Notes under the pieces: model-generated
Database searches by the model: none
What the model was told of the DNA's origin: nothing
What the model saw: the letters and a program-made list of their open reading frames with translations, nothing else
In this document: piece after piece, positions 1-6,800 of the stretch
How positions within the stretch are numbered: position 1 is the stretch's first letter
Layout: each line of letters begins with the position of its first letter
DNA from: Alphaproteobacteria bacterium
Lineage (GTDB): Bacteria > Pseudomonadota > Alphaproteobacteria > Zavarziniales > Zavarziniaceae
Reading direction: 5' to 3'
NCBI GenBank assembly: GCA_021774355.1
Contig: JAJFJE010000076.1
Coordinates: 1-8,704, forward strand
Length of the DNA stretch: 8,704 nt
Made by a program: the position numbers and the translations under genes

Positions 1-474
1 GCCGTCCCCGGCCAGCCAGCGCCGCCGTTCGGCGAGGTAGCCGATATAGTCGAGGTGGATGCGGATATTATGCTTGCCCGCGCGGATCGAGGCGGTATCG
101 GGCGTGCCCAGGCCCATGAAGCGCTTGAGCACCTTTTCGTAGACCAGGTTCAGGCCGACCTCGAGATGGAATTTGTGATCGAACCAGGAGGCCAGGCGGC
201 GGGCTTCCGCCCGGCCCGCGGCGTCCCCCAGCAGGATCGGGCGCTCGGGATAGGCTTCGTCGAGATATTCGCAGATCACCGTGCTGTCGGCCAGCACCAG
301 CCCGCCATCATCCTGCAGCACAGGCACCTGGCCGGCCGGATTCAGGGTGAGAAAGTCGAGCCGGCGCTCCCACACCCGTTCGACCTCGAGATCGAACTCC
401 AGTGCTTTTTCCTTGAGGACGACACGCACCTTCCGGGAGAAGGGCGACAGGGGCAGGTGATGCAGGACCCGCAT
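1..474 (-). CDS. fzlA: Glutathione S-transferase-fold protein, probably FtsZ-binding FzlA (partial, 3' end missing)
   Basis: The reverse strand encodes 158 residues from an ATG at 474 and then runs off the left edge. The N-terminal part is a thioredoxin-like GST domain: the segment SPFSRKVR (10-17), the cis-proline loop NPAGQVPVL (45-53) and the glutathione-site-like ADSTVICEYLDE (62-73). The helical C-terminal domain begins near residue 85 with WFDHKF and NLVYEKVLKRF, and the visible part ends at RRWLAGDG, just where a GST domain normally continues with LADI-type residues. The pattern VWERR plus WFD-KF-EV plus EK-KR matches my memory of FzlA, the alphaproteobacterial GST homologue that binds FtsZ and is needed for constriction; it acts in the cytosol at the division site. 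That family assignment is from recall, whereas the GST fold is clear. No strong Shine-Dalgarno precedes the ATG. It is divergent from manC, with 183 bp between the starts. About 70 C-terminal residues should lie outside the window. Confidence 0.85.
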   Translation of the reverse strand, partial: MRVLHHLPLSPFSRKVRVVLKEKALEFDLEVERVWERRLDFLTLNPAGQVPVLQDDGGLVLADSTVICEYLDEAYPERPILLGDAAGRAEARRLASWFDHKFHLEVGLNLVYEKVLKRFMGLGTPDTASIRAGKHNIRIHLDYIGYLAERRRWLAGDG

Positions 475-516
475 GGCGGCGACTGTAGCGTCGCGCCGTG
501 GCGGCGGAAAGCCCCT

Positions 517-539
517 CGCCCCGCTCTCTGTGCGGGGCG
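517..539. promoter_or_regulatory. GC-rich hairpin between fzlA and manC
   Basis: Arms 517-524 and 532-539 form a perfect 8-bp stem (cgccccgc/gcggggcg) around the 7-nt loop tctctgt. It lies in the divergent fzlA-manC spacer and is followed on the plus strand only by gtttcgg, so it is not a convincing intrinsic terminator. No plus-strand gene ends before it. It could be leader structure or chance in GC-rich DNA. No clear sigma-70 promoter is recognisable in the rest of this 183-bp spacer. Confidence 0.3.
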
Positions 540-598
540 TTTCGGCATTCCCCGCGCCGGCGATGTGACGGCCGACAAGATCACGGCAGTTAAGCCTT

Positions 599-636
599 GC
601 CCCGGCCGCCGCCCGCCCCGTACAAGCGGCCGGGGC
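599..636 (+). promoter_or_regulatory. 11-bp perfect hairpin in the manC leader
   Basis: Arms 599-609 (gccccggccgc) and 626-636 (gcggccggggc) are perfectly complementary over 11 bp with a 16-nt loop. The stem ends 12 nt before the manC Shine-Dalgarno (649-653) and 21 nt before the start codon. In the manC mRNA it would be very stable. It has no T-run after it, so it is probably not a terminator. Possible roles are leader stabilisation, attenuation, or a protein-binding site in the DNA; none is shown. Confidence 0.45.
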
Positions 637-648
637 CGTCAAATGATC

Positions 649-653
649 GAGGG
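649..653 (+). promoter_or_regulatory. Ribosome-binding site deciding the manC start
   Basis: The sequence gaggg lies about 5 nt before the ATG at 658. The in-frame ATG at 643 has no such sequence in front of it, since it follows the GC hairpin directly. This favours 658 as the start. Confidence 0.6.
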
Positions 654-657
654 TGCG

Positions 658-1707
658 ATGACAGGTTTGGTGCCGGTGGTATTGTGCGGGGGCTCCGGGA
701 CCCGGTTTTGGCCGTTGTCGACGGACGCCAGTCCCAAGCAGTTCCTGCCCCTGTGGCAGGGCCGAAGCCTGTTCCAGATCACCCTCGAGCGGCTCGCCCT
801 GCCCGGGGCGACGGCGCCGCTGATCATCTGCAACGTCATCCACGAAGCCGAGGTCCGGCGCCAGATGGCGGCCGCGGGAATCACCGGTGCGACCATCCTG
901 CTGGAGCCCGAGCGGCGGGATTCGGCAGCCGCCATCGCCGCCGCCGCGGCTTGGGTGGCCGATCGCCACGGCACCGACGTCGCCATCGGCATTTTTCCCT
1001 CGGACCAGTTGATCCGCGACACCGCCGCCTTTGCCGCCGCCTTCGCCACCGCCGCAGAACTGGCCCGGGAAGGCCGCCTGGTCACCTTCGGCATCCGGGC
1101 CGACCGGCCGGCGACCGAATTCGGCTATGTCGAGCGCGGCGCCGCCCTGCCCGGCCGCGACACCGCCTATGCCGTGGCCAGCTTTCACGAAAAGCCGGAA
1201 CTGGCGGTCGCCCAGCGCTATCTGGAAAGCGGTCGCTTCGACTGGAACAGCGGCATGTTCGCCTTCACCGCCGCCGGCTTCTTTGCCGAGGCCGAGCGTC
1301 ATATGCCGGCGATCCTGGCGGCCGCCCGCGCCGCGGTCCGGGCGGCCCGCCCGGCCGCCGCGCCGGACACCTTGACCCTCGACCGGGACGCCTTCCTCCA
1401 GGCCGAGCGCAAGTCGATCGACTATGCCCTGTTCGAACGGGCCGCCGAAGTCGCCACCGTACCGCTGGATTGCGGCTGGTCGGACCTGGGCAATTGGCGC
1501 AGCGCCCACGCGGAACTGCCCAAGGACGGCGCCGGCAATGTCCGGATCGGCGACGTCAAGGTCAAGGACTGCAGCAACAGCCTGGTCGTGTCGAACCACC
1601 TGCCGGTCCGGGTACTGGGGGTCGAGGGCCTGGCCATCGTGGTCAGCCCCGAAGGTGTTCTGGTCACCGCCCTGGACCAGTCCGCACGCCTGAAGGAGGT
1701 GCTGTAG
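658..1707 (+). CDS. manC: Mannose-1-phosphate guanylyltransferase, single-domain (no isomerase domain)
   Basis: This enzyme makes GDP-mannose from GTP and mannose 1-phosphate in the cytosol, feeding mannose- or fucose-type sugars into surface polysaccharide. The 349-residue product carries the nucleotidyltransferase signature GGSGTRFWPLS (11-21) with PKQF (26-29), the substrate loop PSDQ (114-117), FGYVE (155-159), FHEKP (176-180), WNSGMF (196-201), SIDYALFE (253-260) and GWSDLGNW (273-280). It ends after a short beta-helix-like stretch, so the C-terminal phosphomannose isomerase cupin found in bifunctional ~470-residue ManC/AlgA is absent. Two motif positions differ from the form I remember: PSDQ where PSDH is usual, and RRDSA where GRNTA is usual. 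ATG 658 is chosen for its Shine-Dalgarno; ATG 643 is the alternative, and the open frame extending back to 55 is antisense to fzlA. It converges with kpsC, the stops being 17 bp apart. A related hexose-1-phosphate nucleotidyltransferase is possible but less likely. Confidence 0.9.
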   Translation: MTGLVPVVLCGGSGTRFWPLSTDASPKQFLPLWQGRSLFQITLERLALPGATAPLIICNVIHEAEVRRQMAAAGITGATILLEPERRDSAAAIAAAAAWVADRHGTDVAIGIFPSDQLIRDTAAFAAAFATAAELAREGRLVTFGIRADRPATEFGYVERGAALPGRDTAYAVASFHEKPELAVAQRYLESGRFDWNSGMFAFTAAGFFAEAERHMPAILAAARAAVRAARPAAAPDTLTLDRDAFLQAERKSIDYALFERAAEVATVPLDCGWSDLGNWRSAHAELPKDGAGNVRIGDVKVKDCSNSLVVSNHLPVRVLGVEGLAIVVSPEGVLVTALDQSARLKEVL

Positions 1708-1724
1708 CGGAGCCGCCCGGCCGA

Positions 1725-3797
1725 CTACACGCCGAGCGAGCGGAACATCGCCCGGACCAGGGCGGCGCCACGGCGCAACTGCGCCCCGGAGCGGGAGACC
1801 GGCCGCGGGCCGGAACGGCTGAGGCTGTCAACCACATGCCAGACGTCGCAGGGCAGGCCCCGGTCCGGGTCGACATAACGCGGATAAAGCATCAGCGCGC
1901 CCGCCACCAGGGCTTCGAGCGGCAGGATCCGCCCCCGACGGGGCGGCGGGTCGCGATCCTCGGTCAGCCCCCATCCGGCATAGAAGGGCTGGCCATAAGT
2001 CACTACCGGCAGGCCCCGCAACAGGCCTTCGAAGCCGACCAGGGAGGTCATGGTGTGGATCGCATCGACCTGCCCGAACAGCGATACCACCGAGGCATTG
2101 TCGACCACCTGGTCGGCATAACGCAGGGATATGGCCGACGGGATGGCACCGATCCGGTTGCCCGCCTCGACATCGGGATGGGGCTTGTAGACCACCCAGG
2201 CGTCGGGCGCGCGCGCCCTGACCGCCTTGAGCAGCCCCAGATTGCCGCCCATGCCGGCCGCCCCGAGACGCACCGAGGCATCGTCCTCGACCTGGCCGGG
2301 CACCAGGATCCGCCAGCGCCCGGCGGGCGCCGCGATCAGCGCGGCAGCGGACCGGCCGACATTATATTTTGACAGTTGGCGGGCGACGATCAGCGCGATC
2401 AGCCGGCCGGCCTCGGCCAATTGGCCCTCGTCAAAGCAGGTCTCGGCCAGAAGGACTTCGAGGTCGCTGGGCTGCCGCGGATCGAAATAGATGCCCCGTG
2501 CGTCGAGCACCAGGGAGGCCGCCGCCACATGGTTGGAGCCCAGCCCGACCGAGCGCAGGAAACCGTCCTCGATCCGCAGATGGTCGACGCCGGCAGCGGC
2601 CGCGGCGGCGGCAATCCCCGCCGGCTCGCTCGCCGCCCAGGTGACCACCCGGCCGGGCCCGTCGCCGACGCGCCGCAGCGCCGCGGGCAGGTCTGCGGTA
2701 AAGGACAGGCGGCCGTGCCGGCCCGCGAGATAGGGCCGGACATTGGCCCGCTTCCAGGGACGCAGGCCGACCACCACCGTGTTGCCGGCAAAGCGCCGGT
2801 CGCGTTCGCGCAGGCGGGCGATATGACGCGCCACCGTCAAGGCATCGACCGGCCGGTCGGTCAGCGGATCGAGATAGCGGCAATAGTCGAAATAGGCGGC
2901 GCCGACCAGGGCGTCGAGAGTCGGCCGGGCGGTCCGCCGGGGCAGCGGGCAACGGTCGTCGGTGAGGCCCCAGCCGGCATAGAAGGGGCGGCCGAAACAG
3001 GTGACCGGAACGCCCTGGATCAGGGCTTCGCAGCCGGCCAGGCTCGACACCACATAGACCTGCGCTGCCCGCCGGGCGAGGCTGGGCCAGGCCACGGCAC
3101 GCGCCTCCAGGGGCACGTTGCGGATGCGCGCGGCATCGGCGAGATAGCCTTGCCGCCGCCCGGCCAGGACGTCGGGGTGAACCCGTACCCGGATATCGGC
3201 ACCTGGATGTTCGGCAAGCGCCGCATCGAGCATGGCCAGGAAATCCGCCGGTCCGGCGCCGCCGGCAACCACCGCGGTGTCGCCCCGGGTCAGGTCGACG
3301 ACCAGGATCAGGGGCCGCCCCCGGCCGGCCGGATCGTCGTCCGGCAGGTCCAGAGCCTCGTTATACTTGCCGATGCCGTGCCGGCGCATCAGCCCGATCA
3401 GGTCGCGCCCGCGCTCGGCCGCCGCCGCCGGGGCAGCCGCCGCGGCGACAATCAGGGCTTCCAGGTCCGAGGGCCGGTCGGGATCGTAGTAGACGCCACG
3501 ATGATCCAGCGCCAGGGCAAGCGGCTTCACGCCGCGCACCCCCAATCCGACCGAGCGCATGAAGCCGTCTTCCAGGGTGACGAAGGGCCGCTTCCAGCGC
3601 GCTGCATAGTGCATTGCCCGTAGCGCGATCGGCTTGCGGCCCCAGCCGGCAATATGCGTGATATCGGCCGCTGGCGGGAGAAGCCCGCTGAGCCATACCG
3701 GCGCGCCGAGGTCGCCCAGAAAGCGCGCAAGGCCGGGCACCCGATAAAACATGGGCAGGGACAGCACGCCGACCCGGCCACCGGCCCGTTCAGACAT
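1725..3797 (-). CDS. kpsC: Capsule beta-Kdo transferase KpsC, two glycosyltransferase modules
   Basis: KpsC, working with KpsS, builds the short poly-Kdo linker on a lysophospholipid that anchors ABC-transporter-dependent capsules; it acts on the cytoplasmic face of the inner membrane. About 690 residues contain two homologous modules, roughly 8-327 and 338-657. Each has the same landmarks in order: EDGFMRSVGLG (76-86) and EDGFLRSVGLG (410-420); YDPDRPSDLE (104-113) and FDPRQPSDLE (438-447); KYN (144-146 and 477-479); HPDV (207-210 and 540-543); SSLAGCE (251-257) and TSLVGFE (584-590); PFYAGWGLT (271-279 and 604-612). This matches the known dual-module KpsC architecture. No membrane span is evident, and the last ~30 residues are Arg-rich. 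The first module reads VVDLTRGD where I recall VVDQT-GD. The start is uncertain: ATG 3797 lies six residues before the conserved GRVGVLSLP; ATG 3821 and GTG 3836 also fit, and none has a good Shine-Dalgarno. It is divergent from the RTX gene and convergent with manC. Confidence 0.93.
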   Translation of the reverse strand: MSERAGGRVGVLSLPMFYRVPGLARFLGDLGAPVWLSGLLPPAADITHIAGWGRKPIALRAMHYAARWKRPFVTLEDGFMRSVGLGVRGVKPLALALDHRGVYYDPDRPSDLEALIVAAAAAPAAAAERGRDLIGLMRRHGIGKYNEALDLPDDDPAGRGRPLILVVDLTRGDTAVVAGGAGPADFLAMLDAALAEHPGADIRVRVHPDVLAGRRQGYLADAARIRNVPLEARAVAWPSLARRAAQVYVVSSLAGCEALIQGVPVTCFGRPFYAGWGLTDDRCPLPRRTARPTLDALVGAAYFDYCRYLDPLTDRPVDALTVARHIARLRERDRRFAGNTVVVGLRPWKRANVRPYLAGRHGRLSFTADLPAALRRVGDGPGRVVTWAASEPAGIAAAAAAAGVDHLRIEDGFLRSVGLGSNHVAAASLVLDARGIYFDPRQPSDLEVLLAETCFDEGQLAEAGRLIALIVARQLSKYNVGRSAAALIAAPAGRWRILVPGQVEDDASVRLGAAGMGGNLGLLKAVRARAPDAWVVYKPHPDVEAGNRIGAIPSAISLRYADQVVDNASVVSLFGQVDAIHTMTSLVGFEGLLRGLPVVTYGQPFYAGWGLTEDRDPPPRRGRILPLEALVAGALMLYPRYVDPDRGLPCDVWHVVDSLSRSGPRPVSRSGAQLRRGAALVRAMFRSLGV

Positions 3798-3989
3798 GGT
3801 GGTCGTCGCAGCGGTCGGCATGGCGGGGAACAGCACGGCGGGGGCGCAGCATGGCCGGGCAGCCTAACGCATCTTCAGCCGAAGTGGAATCCGGTTCGCC
3901 CGCCGAAGATCCGTCAATTCAATAGGATAGGGCAGTGGCGGGAAGAGCTTGGGGACGCCGCCAGGCAACCGGGCCGGGCCGTAGCGGGA

Positions 3990-4029
3990 CCGTCGCCGCA
4001 CCGACGGCAAGGCTGTCGGGCACGACAGC
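3990..4029. promoter_or_regulatory. Two adjacent short inverted repeats
   Basis: The first is ccgtcg/cgacgg (3990-3995 and 4002-4007, 6-nt loop). The second is gctgtcg/cgacagc (4012-4018 and 4023-4029, 4-nt loop ggca), followed by aatttctt. The two share a core of the type c-gtcg/cgac-g. On the plus strand no gene ends upstream that would need a terminator, so a protein-binding site or leader structure for kpsC is more likely than termination. Confidence 0.35.
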
Positions 4030-4196
4030 AATTTCTTAAACAATTCCCGCCGGCAGACAAGTCAGTTCATATTCCTTATTCTAGGATTTCTTGATGTTTC
4101 AAATACTCCCAATATGGCAAGAAAATAAACTTGCCGAAACCCCCTGCCGGCCAAGATTAAAAATACCTGAAATCAATTCGGCAAACCGGAGCTGGG

Positions 4197-4200
4197 GGAG
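4197..4200 (+). promoter_or_regulatory. Ribosome-binding site deciding the RTX gene start
   Basis: The purine run gggggag ends 7 nt before ATG 4208, which is ideal Shine-Dalgarno spacing. The upstream in-frame ATGs at 4091 and 4094 lack one and would add 39 residues translated from AT-rich promoter-like DNA. Confidence 0.75.
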
Positions 4201-4207
4201 CAACACC

Positions 4208-5335
4208 ATGGCAAATCTTAGCATCAGAACCGATCTCGACATGTTTGCCTTCGCGAACAGCGCGTTTTCCGGCGTTTTCGGGACCGCGACCGCGACCAAA
4301 CTGCGCATCGACATCGACAGCACCGACCATATCGACCTGATCGGAAGCGGCTTCACCTACGACGCCAACGGAACGCCCACGGGCGGGACGGTCAAATCCA
4401 TGACCTCCGTCGTGGACGATGCGGTGCAGTTCACCATGTCGCAACTGAGCGTCGGGGTCCTGTCGGTCGCCGCGGCGATCGACGCCCATGACGCCAATGC
4501 CTTCCTGTCCCTGTTGTTCAGCGGCAATGACCGGATCTCCGGCAAGGATGGCGACGATGTCCTTTACGGCTTTGGCGGCACCGACGCCATCACCGGCGGC
4601 CTGGGCGCGGACACCCTTTATGGCGGCGACGGCAACGACAAATTCTATATGCAGGACGGCGGCAATGCCGACACCGCGACCGGCGGCACGGGCAACGACA
4701 CCTATTATATCGACGGCGCCGACAGCGTCGTCGAAGCCGACGGCGAGGGCACCGACACCGCCTATATCGTCGGCAGCTTCACCCTGGCCGATGGCGTCGC
4801 CCTGGAAAACCTGAATGCCTATGGCGCCGCAGCGGTGGTCATCGAAGGCAATTCGGCCCGCAACAACATCAAGGGCGAGCGGGGCAACGACGAATTGTCG
4901 GGGTTCGGCGACCGGGACACCATATCGGGGCGCAGCGGCGCCGACACGATCTATGGCGGCGACGACTATGACCGCCTGTTCGGCGAGGCCGGCAACGACG
5001 TCATCTATGGCGACGAAGGCACCGACCGCATCGACGGCGGTACCGGCAATGACCTCCTGTTCGGCGGCACCGACGGCGATCGCGACACCTTTATCTTCAC
5101 CATCGGCGACAGCAGCTTCGGCCGGGACCGGATCTTCGACTTCGAAGACGGCATCGACCGGTTGCAGATCAACGGCTATGCCTCGCTTGCCGCGGCCCAG
5201 GCCGATGGCGCGACGATCGGCGAGGATGTCGACGGCAACGCCCTGATCAAGTTCCTCGGGCCGATCTCGACCATCACCCTGATCGGCATCGATCAGGCCC
5301 AGGTGACAGCAGCGGACTTCGTCTTCGCGGCCTGA
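4208..5335 (+). CDS. RTX calcium-binding exoprotein, probable type I secretion substrate
   Basis: The 375-residue protein is acidic, rich in Gly and Asp, and has no cysteine. Nonapeptide hemolysin-type repeats (GGxGxDxUx) form two blocks, about 105-168 (GNDRISGKDGDDVLYG, LGADTLYGGDGND) and about 226-290 (AGNDVIYGDEGTD, GTGNDLLFGG). Between them lies the spacer common in such proteins (VVEADGEGTDTAYI, then VALENL and NNIKG). The repeats bind Ca2+ and fold outside the cell. A serralysin-like cap follows (RDRIFDFEDGIDRLQI, 306-321), and the C-terminus DFVFAA fits an uncleaved type I signal. There is no Sec signal peptide. The first ~100 residues include DLIGSGFTYDANGTPTGGTV, a stretch I associate with alphaproteobacterial RTX proteins; no enzymatic domain is recognised. 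ATG 4208 is set by the Shine-Dalgarno. No ABC exporter or adaptor genes are nearby, so export must rely on genes elsewhere. Its place between kpsC and ugd suggests, but does not prove, a capsule- or surface-associated role. Confidence 0.9.
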   Translation: MANLSIRTDLDMFAFANSAFSGVFGTATATKLRIDIDSTDHIDLIGSGFTYDANGTPTGGTVKSMTSVVDDAVQFTMSQLSVGVLSVAAAIDAHDANAFLSLLFSGNDRISGKDGDDVLYGFGGTDAITGGLGADTLYGGDGNDKFYMQDGGNADTATGGTGNDTYYIDGADSVVEADGEGTDTAYIVGSFTLADGVALENLNAYGAAAVVIEGNSARNNIKGERGNDELSGFGDRDTISGRSGADTIYGGDDYDRLFGEAGNDVIYGDEGTDRIDGGTGNDLLFGGTDGDRDTFIFTIGDSSFGRDRIFDFEDGIDRLQINGYASLAAAQADGATIGEDVDGNALIKFLGPISTITLIGIDQAQVTAADFVFAA

Positions 5336-5366
5336 GCCGGTCGCCGGCGCCCGGGCGGGCTCCCGC

Positions 5367-6677
5367 CTAAGCGTCGGCGATCCCGACCCCGATATAGTGG
5401 AAGCCGCGGCGCGCCATTTCCATCGGGCGATAGATGTTGCGCAAATCGACCACCTCCGGGTGGCGCATGATCGTCTTCAGGCGGTCGAACTGGAGAGCGC
5501 GAAAGGCCTCCCATTCGGTAACCAGGACCAGGGCGTCCGCGCCCTCGGCGCAGTCATAGGGATCGGCGGCGAAAGCGACGTCGTCCAAGACCGCGGCCGC
5601 CTGCTCCATCGCCACCGGGTCATGGGCGCGGATCCGCGCCCCGGCATCCTGCAGCGCCCGGATGATATCGACCGCCGGCGCCTCGCGCATGTCGTCGGTG
5701 TTCGGCTTGAACGACAGGCCCAGCACGGCGATGGTCTTGCCCCGGACATCGCCGCCGCAGGCCGCAATCACCTTGCGGGCCATGGCCCGCTTGCGTTGGT
5801 CGTTGACCGCCACCACGGTCTCGACGATGCGCAGGGGCGCGTTCTGGTCCTGGGCGGTCTTGATCAGCGCGACCGTGTCCTTGGGAAAGCACGAGCCGCC
5901 ATAGCCGGGACCGGCATGAAGGAATTTGGCCCCGATGCGCCGGTCCAGGCCGATGCCGCGGGCCACTTCCTGGACATCGGCGCCGACCTTCTCGCACAGG
6001 TCGGCGATTTCGTTGATGAAGGTGATCTTGGTCGCAAGGAAGGCATTGGCGGCATATTTGGTCAGTTCGGCGGTCCGGCGCCCGCAAAACAGGATTGGCG
6101 GGGCATTGAGATTCAGCGGCCGGTAGACTTCGGCCATGACCCCGCGGGCCGCCTCGTCCTCGACCCCGATGATGATCCGGTCGGGCCGCTTGAAATCCTC
6201 GATGGCGGCGCCCTCGCGCAGGAATTCCGGGTTCGACGCGACGGCAAAGGCAGCGTCGGGCCGGATCTCGCGGATGATCCGCTCGACCTCGTCACCGGTC
6301 CCGACCGGCACCGTCGACTTGTTCACGACGACGGTAAAGCCGGTCAGGGCGGCCGCCACTTCGCGCGCCGCCGCGAACACGAAGGACAGGTCGGCATAGC
6401 CGTCGCCACGGCGCGACGGCGTCCCCACGGCGATGAACACAACCTCGGCACCCTGCACCGCTTGGGCAATCTCCAGGGTGAAGCGCAGCCGGCCGGTGGC
6501 GGCGCCGCGGGCGACCACGGCGTCGAGCCCCGGCTCGTAGATCGGGATCTGCCCCGCCTGCAGGGCGGCGATCTTGCCGGCATCCTTGTCGACGCAGACC
6601 ACATCATGCCCGAAATCGGCGAAACAGGCGCCGGACACCAGGCCCACATAGCCGGTACCGATGATGGCGATGTTCAC
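5367..6677 (-). CDS. ugd: UDP-glucose 6-dehydrogenase
   Basis: This enzyme oxidises UDP-glucose to UDP-glucuronate with two NAD+ in the cytosol, supplying acidic sugar (or galacturonate and xylose after conversion) for capsule, exopolysaccharide or LPS. Its 436 residues are the usual family length. The N-terminal Rossmann domain has GTGYVG (7-12) and the NAD-ribose-binding acidic residue D30, followed by YEPGL (47-51), VGTP (84-87), STVPVGT (121-127) and SNPEFLREG (148-156). The central helix carries ELTKYAANAFLATKI (204-218). The catalytic cysteine is C263 in GGSCFPKD (260-267). The C-terminal domain has GLSFKPNTDDMREAP (320-334). All expected key residues appear intact. The start is GTG at 6677, right before the NIAIIG strand; GAGAG lies about 9 nt upstream. 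A good promoter candidate lies about 35 bp upstream. It is convergent with the RTX gene (31 bp between stops) and divergent from the yqeY-like gene. GDP-mannose dehydrogenase is a relative, but the motifs favour Ugd. Confidence 0.95.
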   Translation of the reverse strand: MNIAIIGTGYVGLVSGACFADFGHDVVCVDKDAGKIAALQAGQIPIYEPGLDAVVARGAATGRLRFTLEIAQAVQGAEVVFIAVGTPSRRGDGYADLSFVFAAAREVAAALTGFTVVVNKSTVPVGTGDEVERIIREIRPDAAFAVASNPEFLREGAAIEDFKRPDRIIIGVEDEAARGVMAEVYRPLNLNAPPILFCGRRTAELTKYAANAFLATKITFINEIADLCEKVGADVQEVARGIGLDRRIGAKFLHAGPGYGGSCFPKDTVALIKTAQDQNAPLRIVETVVAVNDQRKRAMARKVIAACGGDVRGKTIAVLGLSFKPNTDDMREAPAVDIIRALQDAGARIRAHDPVAMEQAAAVLDDVAFAADPYDCAEGADALVLVTEWEAFRALQFDRLKTIMRHPEVVDLRNIYRPMEMARRGFHYIGVGIADA

Positions 6678-6712
6678 GGGGGATAACTCTCGCGGTGAAA
6701 CTCGGACCCCAG

Positions 6713-6741
6713 CCTATAGCGGTCCGATCCGGCGGCGGCAA
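6713..6741 (-). promoter_or_regulatory. Candidate sigma-70 promoter of ugd
   Basis: On the minus strand, TTGCCG (plus-strand 6736-6741) and TATAGG (6713-6718) are separated by exactly 17 nt. A start about 7 nt after the -10 would give a leader of about 30 nt before the GTG. The match is 4 of 6 at each box. It lies in the 123-bp divergent spacer shared with the yqeY-like gene, whose own promoter is not obvious. Confidence 0.5.
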
Positions 6742-6790
6742 TCGCTGTTCTCGTCCAACCAGGGGCGCTATGGTGCCGGCCGCAGAACCC

Positions 6791-6795
6791 GGAGG
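6791..6795 (+). promoter_or_regulatory. Strong ribosome-binding site of the yqeY-like gene
   Basis: A perfect ggagg lies 5 nt before ATG 6801. It fixes the start and predicts efficient translation. Confidence 0.8.
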
Positions 6796-6800
6796 ATGCC

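Larger units (their letters stand above)
3798..4207. other. Divergent intergenic region between kpsC and the RTX gene
   Basis: This is the longest noncoding stretch, about 410 bp. The kpsC-proximal part is GC-rich like the genes; about 4030-4190 is clearly richer in A+T, as expected for a promoter zone. On the minus strand a good -35-like TTGACG (3912-3917) faces kpsC, but the 17-18 nt spaced -10 position is poor. On the plus strand only weak candidates precede the RTX gene, such as TTGCCG at 4131 with GATTAA at 4155. Two hairpins lie side by side at 3990-4029. A single GANTC site (GAATC, 3887-3891) lies close to the possible kpsC -10. No protein-coding gene is supported here. Confidence 0.55.

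Noticed and set aside
55..657. Open frame in front of manC that would add about 200 residues
   Set aside because: It is antisense to the clear fzlA-like gene and crosses a noncoding spacer; the manC domain starts normally at 658 behind a Shine-Dalgarno.
597..2372. 591-codon plus-strand open frame
   Set aside because: It runs through manC in another frame and then antisense to kpsC; its Arg/Pro/Gly-rich translation has no family features.
2376..3623. 415-codon plus-strand open frame
   Set aside because: It is antisense to kpsC, a typical long spurious frame in GC-rich DNA.
3654..4094. 146-codon plus-strand open frame reaching into the kpsC/RTX spacer
   Set aside because: Half of it is antisense to kpsC, its composition is Arg/Gly-rich, and it has no Shine-Dalgarno or family resemblance.
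4091..4207. Earlier start for the RTX protein
   Set aside because: It would translate AT-rich promoter-like DNA and lacks a Shine-Dalgarno, while ATG 4208 has an ideal one.
5336..5366. Palindromic GC stretch between RTX and ugd stops as a terminator
   Set aside because: The short stem (ggcggg/cccgcc, 2-nt loop) overlaps the ugd stop and has no T-run; too weak to call.
5397..6686. 429-codon plus-strand open frame
   Set aside because: It is the exact antisense shadow of ugd, which has all catalytic motifs.
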